Positions 11,171 through 19,598 of a stretch of DNA of 64,000 nucleotides are shown here, in pieces. How positions within the stretch are numbered: the first letter of the stretch is position 1; the number at the start of each line of letters is the position of its first letter. Origin of the DNA: JAJECS01 sp965243625 (lineage in GTDB: Bacteria > Chloroflexota > UBA11872); contig CBDEVI010000002.1 of the NCBI GenBank assembly GCA_965243625.1, forward strand, positions 558,001-622,000, written 5' to 3'. The notes under the pieces are model-generated. The model saw nothing but the letters and a program-made list of their open reading frames with translations. It searched no databases and was not told where the DNA came from. Position numbers and translations under genes: made by a program.

Positions 11171-11833
11171 GTGAGCAAACGCGCCTACCTGCCCATGGTC
11201 CTCAACATGCAAGGCCGCACCGCGCTCATCGTGGGCGGCGGCCCGGCGGCAGCCGACAAGGCCGCCTACCTCGCCGACTTCGGCATCCATCCCACCGTGC
11301 TAATCGAGCCGGAAGAAGCAGTCGATGAGGGGCTCCAAGCCCTCGCCGACGAAGGGCAGGCCGAACTCCGGCGCACGCCCTACGACCCATCCCACCTCGA
11401 CGGCCAGGCGCTCGTAATCATTGCCACCGGCGATCGCGCCCGTGATCGCACCATCGCCGCCGACGCGCGCAACCGCGGGGCCATCGTCAACGTCGTCGAC
11501 GACCCTGAGGCCTGCGACGTATTCGCCGTCGGCTATGTCCGCCGCGGCCCCGTGGCCGTGGCCGTCAGCACCGGCGGGCGCAGCCCGGCCTTCACCGCCG
11601 CCCTGCGCGAGCACCTGGACGACATGCTCGGACCGGAAATCGAGGATCACCTGGAGCACTACGCGCGCTGGCGCGAGCGCGTGCGCCGCGCGGTATCGGG
11701 ATTCGGATCGCGCGAGCAACTCTGGCGCGAGCTCCGCGCGGCGGGGCTCTACAAGGTCCTGCGACGCGACGGCCCAGAAGCCGCCGGCCGCCTCGTCGAA
11801 GCCGCCATCGCCCGCCACCAGGCCGAAGACTAG
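11171..11833 (+). CDS. Precorrin-2 dehydrogenase / sirohydrochlorin ferrochelatase-like (SirC/Met8/CysG-N type)
   Basis: 220 residues from GTG 11171. The family oxidises precorrin-2 to sirohydrochlorin with NAD, and some members also insert iron, giving siroheme. Seen: an N-terminal YLPMVLNMQGRTALIVGGGPAAADKA Rossmann start, a VIIATGDRARD strand-helix at the NAD site, VNVVDDPEACDVFAVGYVRRGP (the VDD and F-x-P-like segment of Met8/CysG) and the VSTGGRSPAFTAALREHL motif typical of the dimerisation part. No other tetrapyrrole, sulfite or nitrite reductase gene is in the window, so which cofactor pathway it serves is not shown. Confidence 0.9.
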   Translation: MSKRAYLPMVLNMQGRTALIVGGGPAAADKAAYLADFGIHPTVLIEPEEAVDEGLQALADEGQAELRRTPYDPSHLDGQALVIIATGDRARDRTIAADARNRGAIVNVVDDPEACDVFAVGYVRRGPVAVAVSTGGRSPAFTAALREHLDDMLGPEIEDHLEHYARWRERVRRAVSGFGSREQLWRELRAAGLYKVLRRDGPEAAGRLVEAAIARHQAED

Positions 11834-11996
11834 GATCCCCAGGCGGGAATCACGGTCTAGCTCCACAGCCCCGAAAAAGTCATTCCGAGCGCAGCGAGGA
11901 ATCTATAGCTCCCGTCCTCGTGCGCTCGGATCGGTCCGATGGAGGGGCGGTTCGCGAACCGCCCCTACCCGCCTCGGCCCTGCTTCACGCCCCTCC
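11834..11996. repeat. Family A left arm and family D-like palindrome
   Basis: A left-arm-only family A copy (11879-11907, GTCATTCCGAGCGCAGCGAG) is followed by GGGGCGGTTCGCGAACCGCCCC (about 11943-11964), a perfect palindrome of the family D type with a different loop. The region separates convergent genes. Confidence 0.8.
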
Positions 11997-13349
11997 TCAA
12001 ACCACCGCCTCATCCGAAACCACCGCCGGCGCCAGCACCGACTCCGGCGTGCCGTGGATCACCTTGTTCGCCGCCGGCACCACCGTCACCAGCACGCCCG
12101 CCAACGTCACATCGTCGTTCGCCACGATGTAGAACGGCGAAATGCGCGTGCGCCCGTCCATTTCGCGCACCTCCTCCGCCTCGAGATCGAAATACGGCAC
12201 CTGCACCCGACGGCTCTCGTGGTAGGGCTGAACGACATAGGGACTGGTCGGGAAGCTCTCCAGCGCCTGCTGCACGGCCTGTCCCCAGTCGTCGGCCGAC
12301 ACGTCGTGTCCCACCGTGACCCCGCGCGCGCCCCAGGCCAGCTCCGAGAACCCTGACGGCTTAATCACCAGCCGTCGCTGCCGCTGGGTCAGCCCCGGCA
12401 GCTCGTCCCAGGTCCGCACCTGCCGCCCCGCGGTGTCCAGCGCCGGATCGATTGCGGCGAACGGCGGCAGCGGCGCTGGATCGAACACCCAGGTCGGCGC
12501 CAGCGCCACGCCCAGGCGATCCATCACGTCCCTGCCCAGCTCACCCCGCCAAAAGTCCCGCAAGGCCGCGTGTCGGAACAGCGCCAGCAGCAGCTTCTCC
12601 TCCAGGTAGGCCTTGAACGGCGGCGTGACCACGGCCAGCCGCTGCTTCATCGCATAGATCAGCAAGTCGATCTTGGGGATATTGGGCAGATCGTGGAGCT
12701 CCAGGAAGCGGTACACCACGTCCACCTGGCGGGCGTCCTCGCCGAAGCACAGCGCGTCGCCTTGCAGCGAGAGGTCGCGCGGGTGCACCGCATGCGCATC
12801 GAGCCCGAGTTGCTGCAGGTCGCGCGCAATCGAGATCATCTCGCTGCGGTAGTCCTCGGACTCATCGGCGACCACGATCGCCACCGTCGGGTCGTCGCCC
12901 TCGGCCACCTCGCGGAACATGGCCGCCAGCGCGTGCGGAATGCCCTCGGCGCCGCCAACCGGATCGAACCCCAGGCCGGCATAGCGCCGGGTCAGGGCCG
13001 CCAGCGTGCCGAACCCTCCGGGCACCGAGTCCAGCTCCGTCGCCCGGAGCGTGCCGTCGTCGCCCGCCATCAGGTCGGGGCGGATGATTCGCGGCAACTG
13101 CGACCGCATCCGCCGCAGTTGACCGAGTTCCCGGACGCGCTCCGGCTTGCCCTGGTTGAGCAAGCGCAGCACCCACGGCGGCTGCCGGCCCCGCGCGGCG
13201 CTCAGGTACAAGCGGTTGACCGCCTGATAGAACGCCAGCAGGTCGTGGCCCAGCACGCGCAGCCTGGCCACGGTTTCCGGCCGCAGTGGGAAGGGTTCCG
13301 GCGAGACGCGCCACGGGACGCCCGGCGCATCGGGTCGGACGCTCGGCAC
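11997..13349 (-). CDS. ATP-grasp-like protein of unknown function
   Basis: 450 residues from GTG 13349; no in-frame ATG is found upstream of the core. Not matched to a named enzyme. Features like circularly permuted ATP-grasp proteins: ATELDSVPGGFG near residue 104, a strand AIVVADESEDYRSE, DLPNIPKIDLLIYAMKQ, then a probable nucleotide segment RLVIKPSGFSELAWGARGV near residue 320 (the Lys and Gly-rich turn) and VVQPYHESRRV, which could supply the adenine-pocket and metal residues. ATP-grasp enzymes ligate carboxylates to amines or thiols. It is a lone gene, convergent with the SirC-like gene and divergent from the cupin gene. Confidence 0.6.
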   Translation of the reverse strand: MPSVRPDAPGVPWRVSPEPFPLRPETVARLRVLGHDLLAFYQAVNRLYLSAARGRQPPWVLRLLNQGKPERVRELGQLRRMRSQLPRIIRPDLMAGDDGTLRATELDSVPGGFGTLAALTRRYAGLGFDPVGGAEGIPHALAAMFREVAEGDDPTVAIVVADESEDYRSEMISIARDLQQLGLDAHAVHPRDLSLQGDALCFGEDARQVDVVYRFLELHDLPNIPKIDLLIYAMKQRLAVVTPPFKAYLEEKLLLALFRHAALRDFWRGELGRDVMDRLGVALAPTWVFDPAPLPPFAAIDPALDTAGRQVRTWDELPGLTQRQRRLVIKPSGFSELAWGARGVTVGHDVSADDWGQAVQQALESFPTSPYVVQPYHESRRVQVPYFDLEAEEVREMDGRTRISPFYIVANDDVTLAGVLVTVVPAANKVIHGTPESVLAPAVVSDEAVV

Positions 13350-13531
13350 ATCGCTGCCGAGGTAGAGCGCTCGTTCTCGGAGAGAGGGCGTGTGAGTGTT
13401 CAGCAGGTGCGTCTCACGCGTTGGCGCCGTTGCGCCGTGCGGCCAGCGTTCCGCGGCAGCCGCGGGGAGTCTAGCAAAGGGCCTCCGGCACGCCGGTTAT
13501 GGTATCCGGGCAGCAGCCCGTGGAGACACCC

Positions 13532-13882
13532 ATGACCATCATCCGCTCGGAATCCAAGCCGCTCGCACCGACCGACGCGCCCGGACTCGAGGCCTGCGAG
13601 GCGCTCAACGCCGAAGCCGAGTCCGGCGCGCTCACCGCCGGAGCCTTCCTCCTGCGCCCAAACAGCGAGTTGCCGGTGCACCGCCACCGCATTGAGGAAG
13701 GCTTCTACGTCATCTCGGGGACGGGCACGCTGCTACTCCGCGACGAGGAGCACCAGGTGGCGGCCGGCGACTTTCTCCTGGCCCCGGCATGGCCCCCCCA
13801 CGGCTTCCGCACCGGCGAAGGCGAGACGCTGCACTGCGTCTACATGTATCCCGCGCTCGACCCCTGGACGGAGATGCTGTAG
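13532..13882 (+). CDS. Small cupin-domain protein
   Basis: 116 residues from ATG 13532, preceded by GTGGAG at good distance; an ATG at 13499 is less likely. It is a single cupin barrel: motif 1 is LPVHRHRIEEGFYVISGTG (two His and one Glu as likely metal ligands) and motif 2 is VAAGDFLLAPAWPPHGFRTGEG (a His ligand). Single cupins include dioxygenases, isomerases and sensors, so function is open. It reads outward from the ATP-grasp-like gene, sharing a 180-base intergenic region. Confidence 0.87.
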   Translation: MTIIRSESKPLAPTDAPGLEACEALNAEAESGALTAGAFLLRPNSELPVHRHRIEEGFYVISGTGTLLLRDEEHQVAAGDFLLAPAWPPHGFRTGEGETLHCVYMYPALDPWTEML

Positions 13883-14286
13883 CTGCTGTCGGGCCGTCAA
13901 GTGGGTGACTTGAATCCCGTCAATCCCAGCCTGTCACCTTGAACGCCCCTCCCTGTCATTCCGAACGCAGTGAGGAATCTAAGGACGTTGTGCCTTCTCC
14001 CGGCCCCTTGGATTTCTCACTCCGCTCGAAATGACAACGGTGGCCCGCGCTGCGTGCAGCGTGGGATCGCGCCGCGTGGAATCTTCCAGGTTGCACGCGG
14101 ATTGGGCCAACGGCCAAGCGCCACCAACTTGTCATTCCGAACGCAGTGAGGAATCTAAGGACGTTGTGTCCTCTCCCGGCCCCTTAGATTTCTCGCCCCG
14201 CTCGAAATGACAAACGGGGGGGCTCGAATTGACAGATTTGGAAGTCGGAAAGCCGACAATGGCCCAAATCCCTCGACCGGCCCCGC
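13883..14286. repeat. Intergenic region with two complete family A repeats and a family E palindrome
   Basis: Two complete family A hairpins (13954-14036 and 14130-14212) flank a family E palindrome (GGCCCGCGCTGCGTGCAGCG type, about 14043-14066). No gene is seen. The two A copies are about 176 bases apart in the same orientation and share the internal AAGGACGTTGTG sequence, so one may be a recent duplicate of the other. Confidence 0.85.
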
Positions 14287-16059
14287 CTACTCCCCCGTCC
14301 CGTAGGTCTCGAAGCTCCAGCCGTCCAGCTCGCGGATGCGCGTGGTGGCGGGCGCCAATTCCGGCTCTCCGGCCGCGCGCCAGGCGCGAACCTCGTCCAC
14401 GTGCCCCAGGCGCCGCAGCCCTTCCCACGAGCCCGGCTTGTAAGGGCTCGTGTCCCAGAAGTAGAGGTTCTCCACGCCGGCGTCGTAGAGCGCGCCCGCG
14501 CGTCGCCGGTAGTCCGCCGAGGCCAGCCCGCGCGGCATCACGTTCGGCGCCAGCCGCGTTCCGGTGCCTTGCGTCAGGCTCACCCACGGCGCGATGTCCG
14601 CCGGGTCCGTCCACGACTGCTGCGTGCTGCCCCACGCCGGGTGCGACGAGTAGGGAATCAGCGTGTCCACCAGGCCCTCGCGCACCCAGGTCGGCGCGTC
14701 GATGCCGTAGAACCGGTTTTCGTCTTCGAACCCCGTCACGATGGCCGACACGGCGATCCGTGTCGTGCGACCCAGCCGCGCCGCCTCCTCGTCCAGCGTC
14801 GCCCGCAGCTCGCGCATGAACTGCGTCAGCGTCTCGGCCCGAAAGGCCAGCCAGCGGGCATCGCGCGGGTCGAGCCGGCGTGGGTCCTGTCCATGGCGTT
14901 CCAGGAACCCTTCCACCAGCGGCGTCTCGTACTCCAGCACCGGCATGCGCCGGTTGTAGAACACGCACACCCCATCGACGCCGTAGGCGGCGACTTCGCG
15001 AAACAGGCTCAGCACGTAATGGCGCGCTGCGGGATGGCTGTAGGAAATGCGCGGCGTCGGGCGGCCCTGCCGGTCCATGCCGCGCTGCTCGGGGTGGTCG
15101 GCGATGTACGAGGCGTCGTGCAGGTCCGGCAGCGGCGGCGGCTCGTGAAATCCCGCGACGCGATAGCTGGCGTGCAGTTCCAGGCCCACGTCGTGCGCGT
15201 GCTCCACGGCGATTCGCAGCGGGTCGATGCCCTTCTCGCGGAAGATGCGCCAGCTTTCCGCCACGAAGCGGTCACCCTGCCGTCCAAAGTCCTGCGCCGT
15301 GTCGCACGTCGCCGGCTTGCCGATCGCGCTCAGGTAGTTGGTGCGGTCGCCCGCCGCGAACTCCCAGTAGATGCGGCCGAAGTCGGAGTCGCGGTAGGGC
15401 TCCAGCTCACGCCGAATCTCGTCGGCTTCCGTCAGCCGATAGGACCAGTGCGGACCGTGGGCGTCGTTGTGGGCGAAGAGGCGCCGGCGGCTCGAGTCGT
15501 CCCGGTCGAGGTGCAGCGCGCGCACCTCGTCGTCCGCGAGTGGCACCAGCTTGACATAAGCAATGGTCGCATCCGATCCCTGCACCGACCCCGGCGCATC
15601 CCCCGGCGTGACGCGCCAGTTGATCTGGCGAATCTCGAGCTGCTGGTCCGTCAGGTCCGCGACCGTCCAAAACAGCTCCGTGAACTCCTCGTTGTCGGCT
15701 GAGTGCGTGGTCCAGCCGGGCTCCAGCTCCGGCACCTGCAGAATCGAGAAGGCCGAGTCGCCGCTCAGCCGCACCGCCAGCCGGATGGTGGCGTCCGGAA
15801 ACGTGTACGAACCGATGGAAATGGCGTGCCAGCCCCGGGCGTTGAGCGGATAGCTGATCGGCGGTGCGGCGGTTTCCGGACCGGCGATCAGCAGCGTGCC
15901 GGCCAGATCGCCCGCCGTATACGAAACCGTTCGCCAGCGGCCCCGGACGGCGCTGGCGCCAATCGCATCCGAAGGCTGGCAGCGGTCGAGATCGCAGCGG
16001 TAGACCGCCGGCGCCCGCAGCCACCGATCCGTGAATCCGTCCGTCGGAACTTCAGACAT
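14287..16059 (-). CDS. Family-10-like glycosidase/TIM-barrel protein of unknown function
   Basis: 590 residues from ATG 16059. The N-terminal third (about 1-185) looks like a beta-sandwich (many short strands, for example WHAISIGSYTFPDATIRLAVRLSG). The rest resembles the TIM-barrel of uncharacterised family-10-like glycosidases (GHL10 group): VGLELHASYRVAG, ARHYVLSLFREVAAYGVDGVCVFYNRR, TRIAVSAIVTGFEDENRFYGID, GLVDTLIPYSSHP and GVENLYFWDTSPY. Acidic residues in these strands could be catalytic, but this is not shown. There is no signal peptide, so it appears cytoplasmic. Neighbouring genes do not suggest a pathway. Confidence 0.6.
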   Translation of the reverse strand: MSEVPTDGFTDRWLRAPAVYRCDLDRCQPSDAIGASAVRGRWRTVSYTAGDLAGTLLIAGPETAAPPISYPLNARGWHAISIGSYTFPDATIRLAVRLSGDSAFSILQVPELEPGWTTHSADNEEFTELFWTVADLTDQQLEIRQINWRVTPGDAPGSVQGSDATIAYVKLVPLADDEVRALHLDRDDSSRRRLFAHNDAHGPHWSYRLTEADEIRRELEPYRDSDFGRIYWEFAAGDRTNYLSAIGKPATCDTAQDFGRQGDRFVAESWRIFREKGIDPLRIAVEHAHDVGLELHASYRVAGFHEPPPLPDLHDASYIADHPEQRGMDRQGRPTPRISYSHPAARHYVLSLFREVAAYGVDGVCVFYNRRMPVLEYETPLVEGFLERHGQDPRRLDPRDARWLAFRAETLTQFMRELRATLDEEAARLGRTTRIAVSAIVTGFEDENRFYGIDAPTWVREGLVDTLIPYSSHPAWGSTQQSWTDPADIAPWVSLTQGTGTRLAPNVMPRGLASADYRRRAGALYDAGVENLYFWDTSPYKPGSWEGLRRLGHVDEVRAWRAAGEPELAPATTRIRELDGWSFETYGTGE

Positions 16060-16331
16060 CTCAGAGTCCTCTCGGCCGCTGCTTGCTCAATGTAGGGGCG
16101 GGTCTCAGACCCGCCCGCTCTCGAAAATGCGGGCGCCCGTTAGAAGAAGAGCGTATCGAGCAATGTCTGTCGTGTGAATCCGGCGCCTTCTCCGCTGGAA
16201 GCCCCTTGCGTAACCCCTCCGTCATTCCGGCGAAAGCCGGAATCCAGTCCGGCTGCACCAACAGTCACGATGGACGCTTCCGGTAGAGCCTGCCCCGTAC
16301 TCGATTCGGGGATCAGGGAACCCCCCCACCC
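16060..16331. repeat. Family D and B repeats between glycosidase-like gene and glpX
   Basis: A perfect family D palindrome at 16096-16116 (GGGCGGGTCTCAGACCCGCC plus C) and a family B hairpin at about 16218-16246. No gene is seen. The promoter of the glycosidase-like gene should lie on the left side but is not recognised. Confidence 0.82.
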
Positions 16332-17321
16332 CTACGTCGGTCCCAAACGCACCGGGCCGAGGTTCGCGCGGTCCAGGATCTGGATGCTGTCCACGAAGCG
16401 AATCACCGACGACGGCAGGTCCATCACCAGCGAATGCGTGCGCGCGCCGCCGCCGAAGAAGCGCACCCCGCGCAGCAGGTCCCCGTCCGTCACCCCGGTG
16501 ATCGCCACCGCCAGTTGATTGCCGCTGGCCAGGTCCTCGGTGAGGAAGATGCGTTCCTCCGCGTCGGCCACTCCCATTCCCGCCAGCCGCTCTCGGTCCG
16601 CCTCGTCCCGCGGTTTGAACCGGGCCTGAATCTCACCGCCCAGGCAGCGCAGGGCCGCCGCGGCCAGCACGCCTTCCGGCGCGCCGCCAATGCCCATCAC
16701 GGCGTGGTCGGCGGTGCCCGCCACGGCCACCGACACCGCCGCCGTGAGATCGCCGTCGCTGATGAGCTTGATCCGCGCGCCGGCCGTGCGAATCTCCTCG
16801 ATCAGCGACTCGTGGCGCGGCCGATCCAGCACCACCACGGTCAGATCGGCGATCCCTCGGCGGAGCACATCCGCAATGATCTGCAGGTTTTCGCGAACCG
16901 AGTAGTCCAGGCTCACGCGGCCGGCCGCCGGCGGGCCCACGATCAGCTTGTCCATGTAGGTATCGGGTGCGTTCAGCAGCCCGCCGCGCTCTGCGATGGC
17001 CATGGTGGCCACCGCGTTCGGCAGGCCGCCGGCCACCAGGTTCGTACCTTCGAGCGGGTCGACCGCGATGTCGAACGGCGTGCCGGTCTCCGGTCCGACG
17101 GTCTCGCCAATGAAGAGCATCGGCGCCTCGTCGCGCTCGCCCTCGCCGATGACGATGCGTCCCGCCAGACCGACCTGGTCGAGCGCGGTGCGCATGGCGT
17201 CCACCGCCAGCGAGTCGGCGTGCTTGCCGTCGCCGTGCCCCATGGCTCGCGCCGCGGCCACCGCGCCGGCTTCCGTCACCCGGGCCAGGGCCGAGGCGGC
17301 CGGACGATTAGCGATGATCAC
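16332..17321 (-). CDS. glpX: Class II fructose-1,6-bisphosphatase
   Basis: 329 residues, normal for GlpX. The enzyme removes the 1-phosphate of fructose 1,6-bisphosphate in gluconeogenesis; it is a metal-dependent lithium-sensitive-fold phosphatase. Seen: RIVIGEGERDEAPML (metal-binding Glu/Asp), DIAVDPLEGTNLVAGG (the DPLEGT metal motif), the substrate loop around SLDYSVRENLQ, LISDGDLTAAV and MGIGGAPEGVLAAAALRCLGG. Some class II enzymes also act on sedoheptulose 1,7-bisphosphate; no Calvin-cycle gene is nearby. Single-gene unit flanked by repeats. Confidence 0.95.
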   Translation of the reverse strand: MIIANRPAASALARVTEAGAVAAARAMGHGDGKHADSLAVDAMRTALDQVGLAGRIVIGEGERDEAPMLFIGETVGPETGTPFDIAVDPLEGTNLVAGGLPNAVATMAIAERGGLLNAPDTYMDKLIVGPPAAGRVSLDYSVRENLQIIADVLRRGIADLTVVVLDRPRHESLIEEIRTAGARIKLISDGDLTAAVSVAVAGTADHAVMGIGGAPEGVLAAAALRCLGGEIQARFKPRDEADRERLAGMGVADAEERIFLTEDLASGNQLAVAITGVTDGDLLRGVRFFGGGARTHSLVMDLPSSVIRFVDSIQILDRANLGPVRLGPT

Positions 17322-17414
17322 GAATCAGCATCTCCCCGCGCCCTCGCGCGCCCAATTGTGCCTATGCGCGGACGGCCGTTTCCCATGTCATGCACCGCAG
17401 CGGCCCGATTTGGG

Positions 17415-17443
17415 TCCGTCATTCCCGCGGAGGCGGGAATCCA
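17415..17443. repeat. Family B inverted repeat
   Basis: TCCGTCATTCCCGCGGAGG followed by CGGGAATCCA: a short hairpin of family B, with the stem ATTCCCGC/GCGGGAAT. It lies between glpX and the end of the suf operon, where a transcript end is expected. Confidence 0.85.
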
Positions 17444-17506
17444 CCCCTCATTGAACCTGGGGGCGGACAGAAAGCGACCGGTCATCCCCAAGCCCGGCCG
17501 CCCGTG

Positions 17507-17971
17507 CTACTCCCGATGGTGCGCCTCGACCGGCTTGCCGCCGGAGTCGACGAACTGCTTCAACCCCAGCTGCAGCGTGTTCCAGCCCAGCACCGCGCAC
17601 TTGATCCGCACCGGAAACTGCCGCACGCCTTCCAGCGCGATGCCATCGCCCAGCAGGACTTCATCGGGCTCCTCGCCCTCCAGCATCATGCCGCGCAGCG
17701 CCTGGATGATTTCGTCGACCTCCCCGATCGGGCGACCCTCGATCGCCTCCGTCATGATCGACGCCGACGCCTGGCTGATGGAGCACCCATGGCCGGCAAA
17801 GCGCACGTCGGTCACCGTCCCGTCCTCGATTTCGAGCCAGAGCGTGACCTCGTCGCCGCAGAGCGGATTCGCCCCTTCGACCACCACGTCCGCGTCGTCC
17901 AGCGTGCCGCGGTTCCGCGGGCGCTTGTAGTGATCCATGATCACTTCGCGATAGAGATCGTCGAGCGCCAT
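17507..17971 (-). CDS. sufU: SUF Fe-S scaffold / sulfur-relay protein SufU
   Basis: 154 residues. SufU proteins are zinc-containing IscU-like proteins that take persulfide sulfur from SufS. The three conserved cysteines are Cys38 (NPLCGD with Asp40), Cys63 (GHGCSISQAS) and Cys125 (IKCAVLGW). The insertion between the second and third Cys segments (GRPIGEVDEIIQALRGMMLEGEEPDEV) is the SufU hallmark relative to IscU. It starts one base after the sufS stop and is the last gene of the operon. Confidence 0.96.
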   Translation of the reverse strand: MALDDLYREVIMDHYKRPRNRGTLDDADVVVEGANPLCGDEVTLWLEIEDGTVTDVRFAGHGCSISQASASIMTEAIEGRPIGEVDEIIQALRGMMLEGEEPDEVLLGDGIALEGVRQFPVRIKCAVLGWNTLQLGLKQFVDSGGKPVEAHHRE

Positions 17972-17972
17972 T

Positions 17973-19250
17973 TCAGATCGTGCCGAAGAAGCGCTGCGCC
18001 TTGTCCACGCCCTCGACCAGCCGATCGATCTCGTCCGTCGTGTTGTAGAGATAGACGCTGGCGCGCGCGGTGGCGTGGACCCCCAGCTTGCGCATCAGCG
18101 GTTGCGCGCAGTGGTGCCCGGCGCGGATGGCGATGCCCTCGCCGTCGAGCACCGTCCCCACGTCGTGCGGGTGCAGGTCGTCCACCGTGAACGACACCAC
18201 CCCGCCCCGTTCCCCGTCCGCGTCCGGCCCGTGCACGGACACGCCGGGCATATCGCTGAGCACGTTGACCGCATAGGACCCAAGCTCGCGCGCATGGGCG
18301 TTGATCGCATCCATGCCCACGTGTTTGAGGTAGTCCACCGCAACGCCCAGGCCGATCGCGCCGGCAATGTTGGGGGTGCCGCCCTCGAACTTGTCCGGCA
18401 GATCCGCCCAGGTGGACGACTCCAGCTCCACCATGCGAATCATGCTGCCGCCGAAGTGCGCGGGCTCCATCGCTTCCAGCAGGGCCTCCTTGCCGTACAG
18501 GATGCCGATGCCCGTGGGGCCGGCCATCTTGTGGCCGGAGAACGTCAGGAAGTCCACGTCCAGCGCCTGCACGTCCACCGGCATGTGCGGCGCCGATTGC
18601 GCGCCGTCGACGGCAATCACCGCGCCGTGCTCGTGGGCCAGGCGGGCCATCTCGGCCACCGGCGCGATCACGCCGAGCACGTTGGACACGTGGTGCACGG
18701 CCACCAGCTTCGTTTGCGGACCCAGCATGCCGCTGTAGGCGTCGAGGTCGATCACGCCCGCGTCGTCCGTGGGAATGAATCGCAGGCGCGCGCCGCGCCG
18801 CTTCGCCAGCGCCTGCCAGGGCACCAGGTTGCTGTGGTGCTCGACCTCGGTGAGCAGGATCTCGTCGCCGGATGCGATGTTCTCGTCGCCCCACGCGCGG
18901 GCCACCATGTTGATGCCGTCCGTCGTGCCGCGCGTGAAGACCACCTCGTGCGGGCGCCGGGCATTGATGAACCTGGAAATCCGCACCCGCGCGTCCTCGT
19001 AGGCCGCCGTGCCCTTCTCGCTCAGGTAGTGGATGCCGCGGTGGATGTTCGCGTTCGTCGTCGTGTAGTAGTCGTGGACGGCTTCGATCACGACCTGCGG
19101 CTTCTGCGAGGTCGCCGCGTTGTCCAGGTAGACCAGCGGCTTGCCGCGCACCTCTTGGGTCAGGATGGGGAAATCGCGCCGCAGCGCCACGGCGTCGAGC
19201 GGGGCGGCCCGGTCGGCTGGCGCGACGGCGCCGCGGGACGGTGTGCTCAT
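17973..19250 (-). CDS. sufS: Cysteine desulfurase SufS
   Basis: 425 residues, class V aminotransferase fold, group II (SufS type). It removes sulfur from cysteine as an enzyme-bound persulfide using PLP. The PLP lysine is in TFSGHKMAGPTG, and the persulfide cysteine is in RAGHHCAQPLM, without the insertion typical of IscS. VYLDNAATSQKP near residue 36 is the usual N-terminal signature. The gene starts three bases after the Rieske gene ends and is followed directly by sufU, the expected sulfur acceptor. Confidence 0.97.
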   Translation of the reverse strand: MSTPSRGAVAPADRAAPLDAVALRRDFPILTQEVRGKPLVYLDNAATSQKPQVVIEAVHDYYTTTNANIHRGIHYLSEKGTAAYEDARVRISRFINARRPHEVVFTRGTTDGINMVARAWGDENIASGDEILLTEVEHHSNLVPWQALAKRRGARLRFIPTDDAGVIDLDAYSGMLGPQTKLVAVHHVSNVLGVIAPVAEMARLAHEHGAVIAVDGAQSAPHMPVDVQALDVDFLTFSGHKMAGPTGIGILYGKEALLEAMEPAHFGGSMIRMVELESSTWADLPDKFEGGTPNIAGAIGLGVAVDYLKHVGMDAINAHARELGSYAVNVLSDMPGVSVHGPDADGERGGVVSFTVDDLHPHDVGTVLDGEGIAIRAGHHCAQPLMRKLGVHATARASVYLYNTTDEIDRLVEGVDKAQRFFGTI

Positions 19251-19253
19251 GTT

Positions 19254-19595
19254 CTAAGTATCGAACAACACCAGGATTCGGCCCTGCTCGACTTTCGTCT
19301 CGTACACCTGCACCGGCAGGATCGCCGGCAGGGTGCGCGGCCGGCCGGTGCGCACGTCGAAGTGGGAGCTGTGGCGCGGGCAACGGACCGTGCCCGCCGA
19401 CGGGTTGAAATCGCCCTCCGACAGGTAGGCCTCGTCATGCGTGCACAGGTCGTCCATGGCGAAAATCTGGCCGTCGACGTTGTACAGGCCCACCGGCTCG
19501 CCATCGAAGTCCACCGCCGCCTTGCTGCCCGCGGGAACCGATTCGATTGGGCCAACGTCCACGTAGCCGCCCTCTGCCTGCCCTGGTGGGGTCAC
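19254..19595 (-). CDS. Rieske-type [2Fe-2S] ferredoxin within suf operon
   Basis: 113 residues. The two ligand pairs of a Rieske cluster are intact: Cys51-Thr-His53 and Cys72-Pro-Arg-His75, in DDLCTHDEAYLSEG and VRCPRHSSHFD. This is a stand-alone soluble ferredoxin of the type that serves non-haem oxygenases, with no membrane anchor. Inside suf operons of several bacterial groups such a protein sits between sufD and sufS and may supply electrons or be an assembly client; the role is not established. It is separated by three bases from both neighbours, so it is co-transcribed. Confidence 0.94.
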   Translation of the reverse strand: MTPPGQAEGGYVDVGPIESVPAGSKAAVDFDGEPVGLYNVDGQIFAMDDLCTHDEAYLSEGDFNPSAGTVRCPRHSSHFDVRTGRPRTLPAILPVQVYETKVEQGRILVLFDT

Positions 19596-19598
19596 GCC

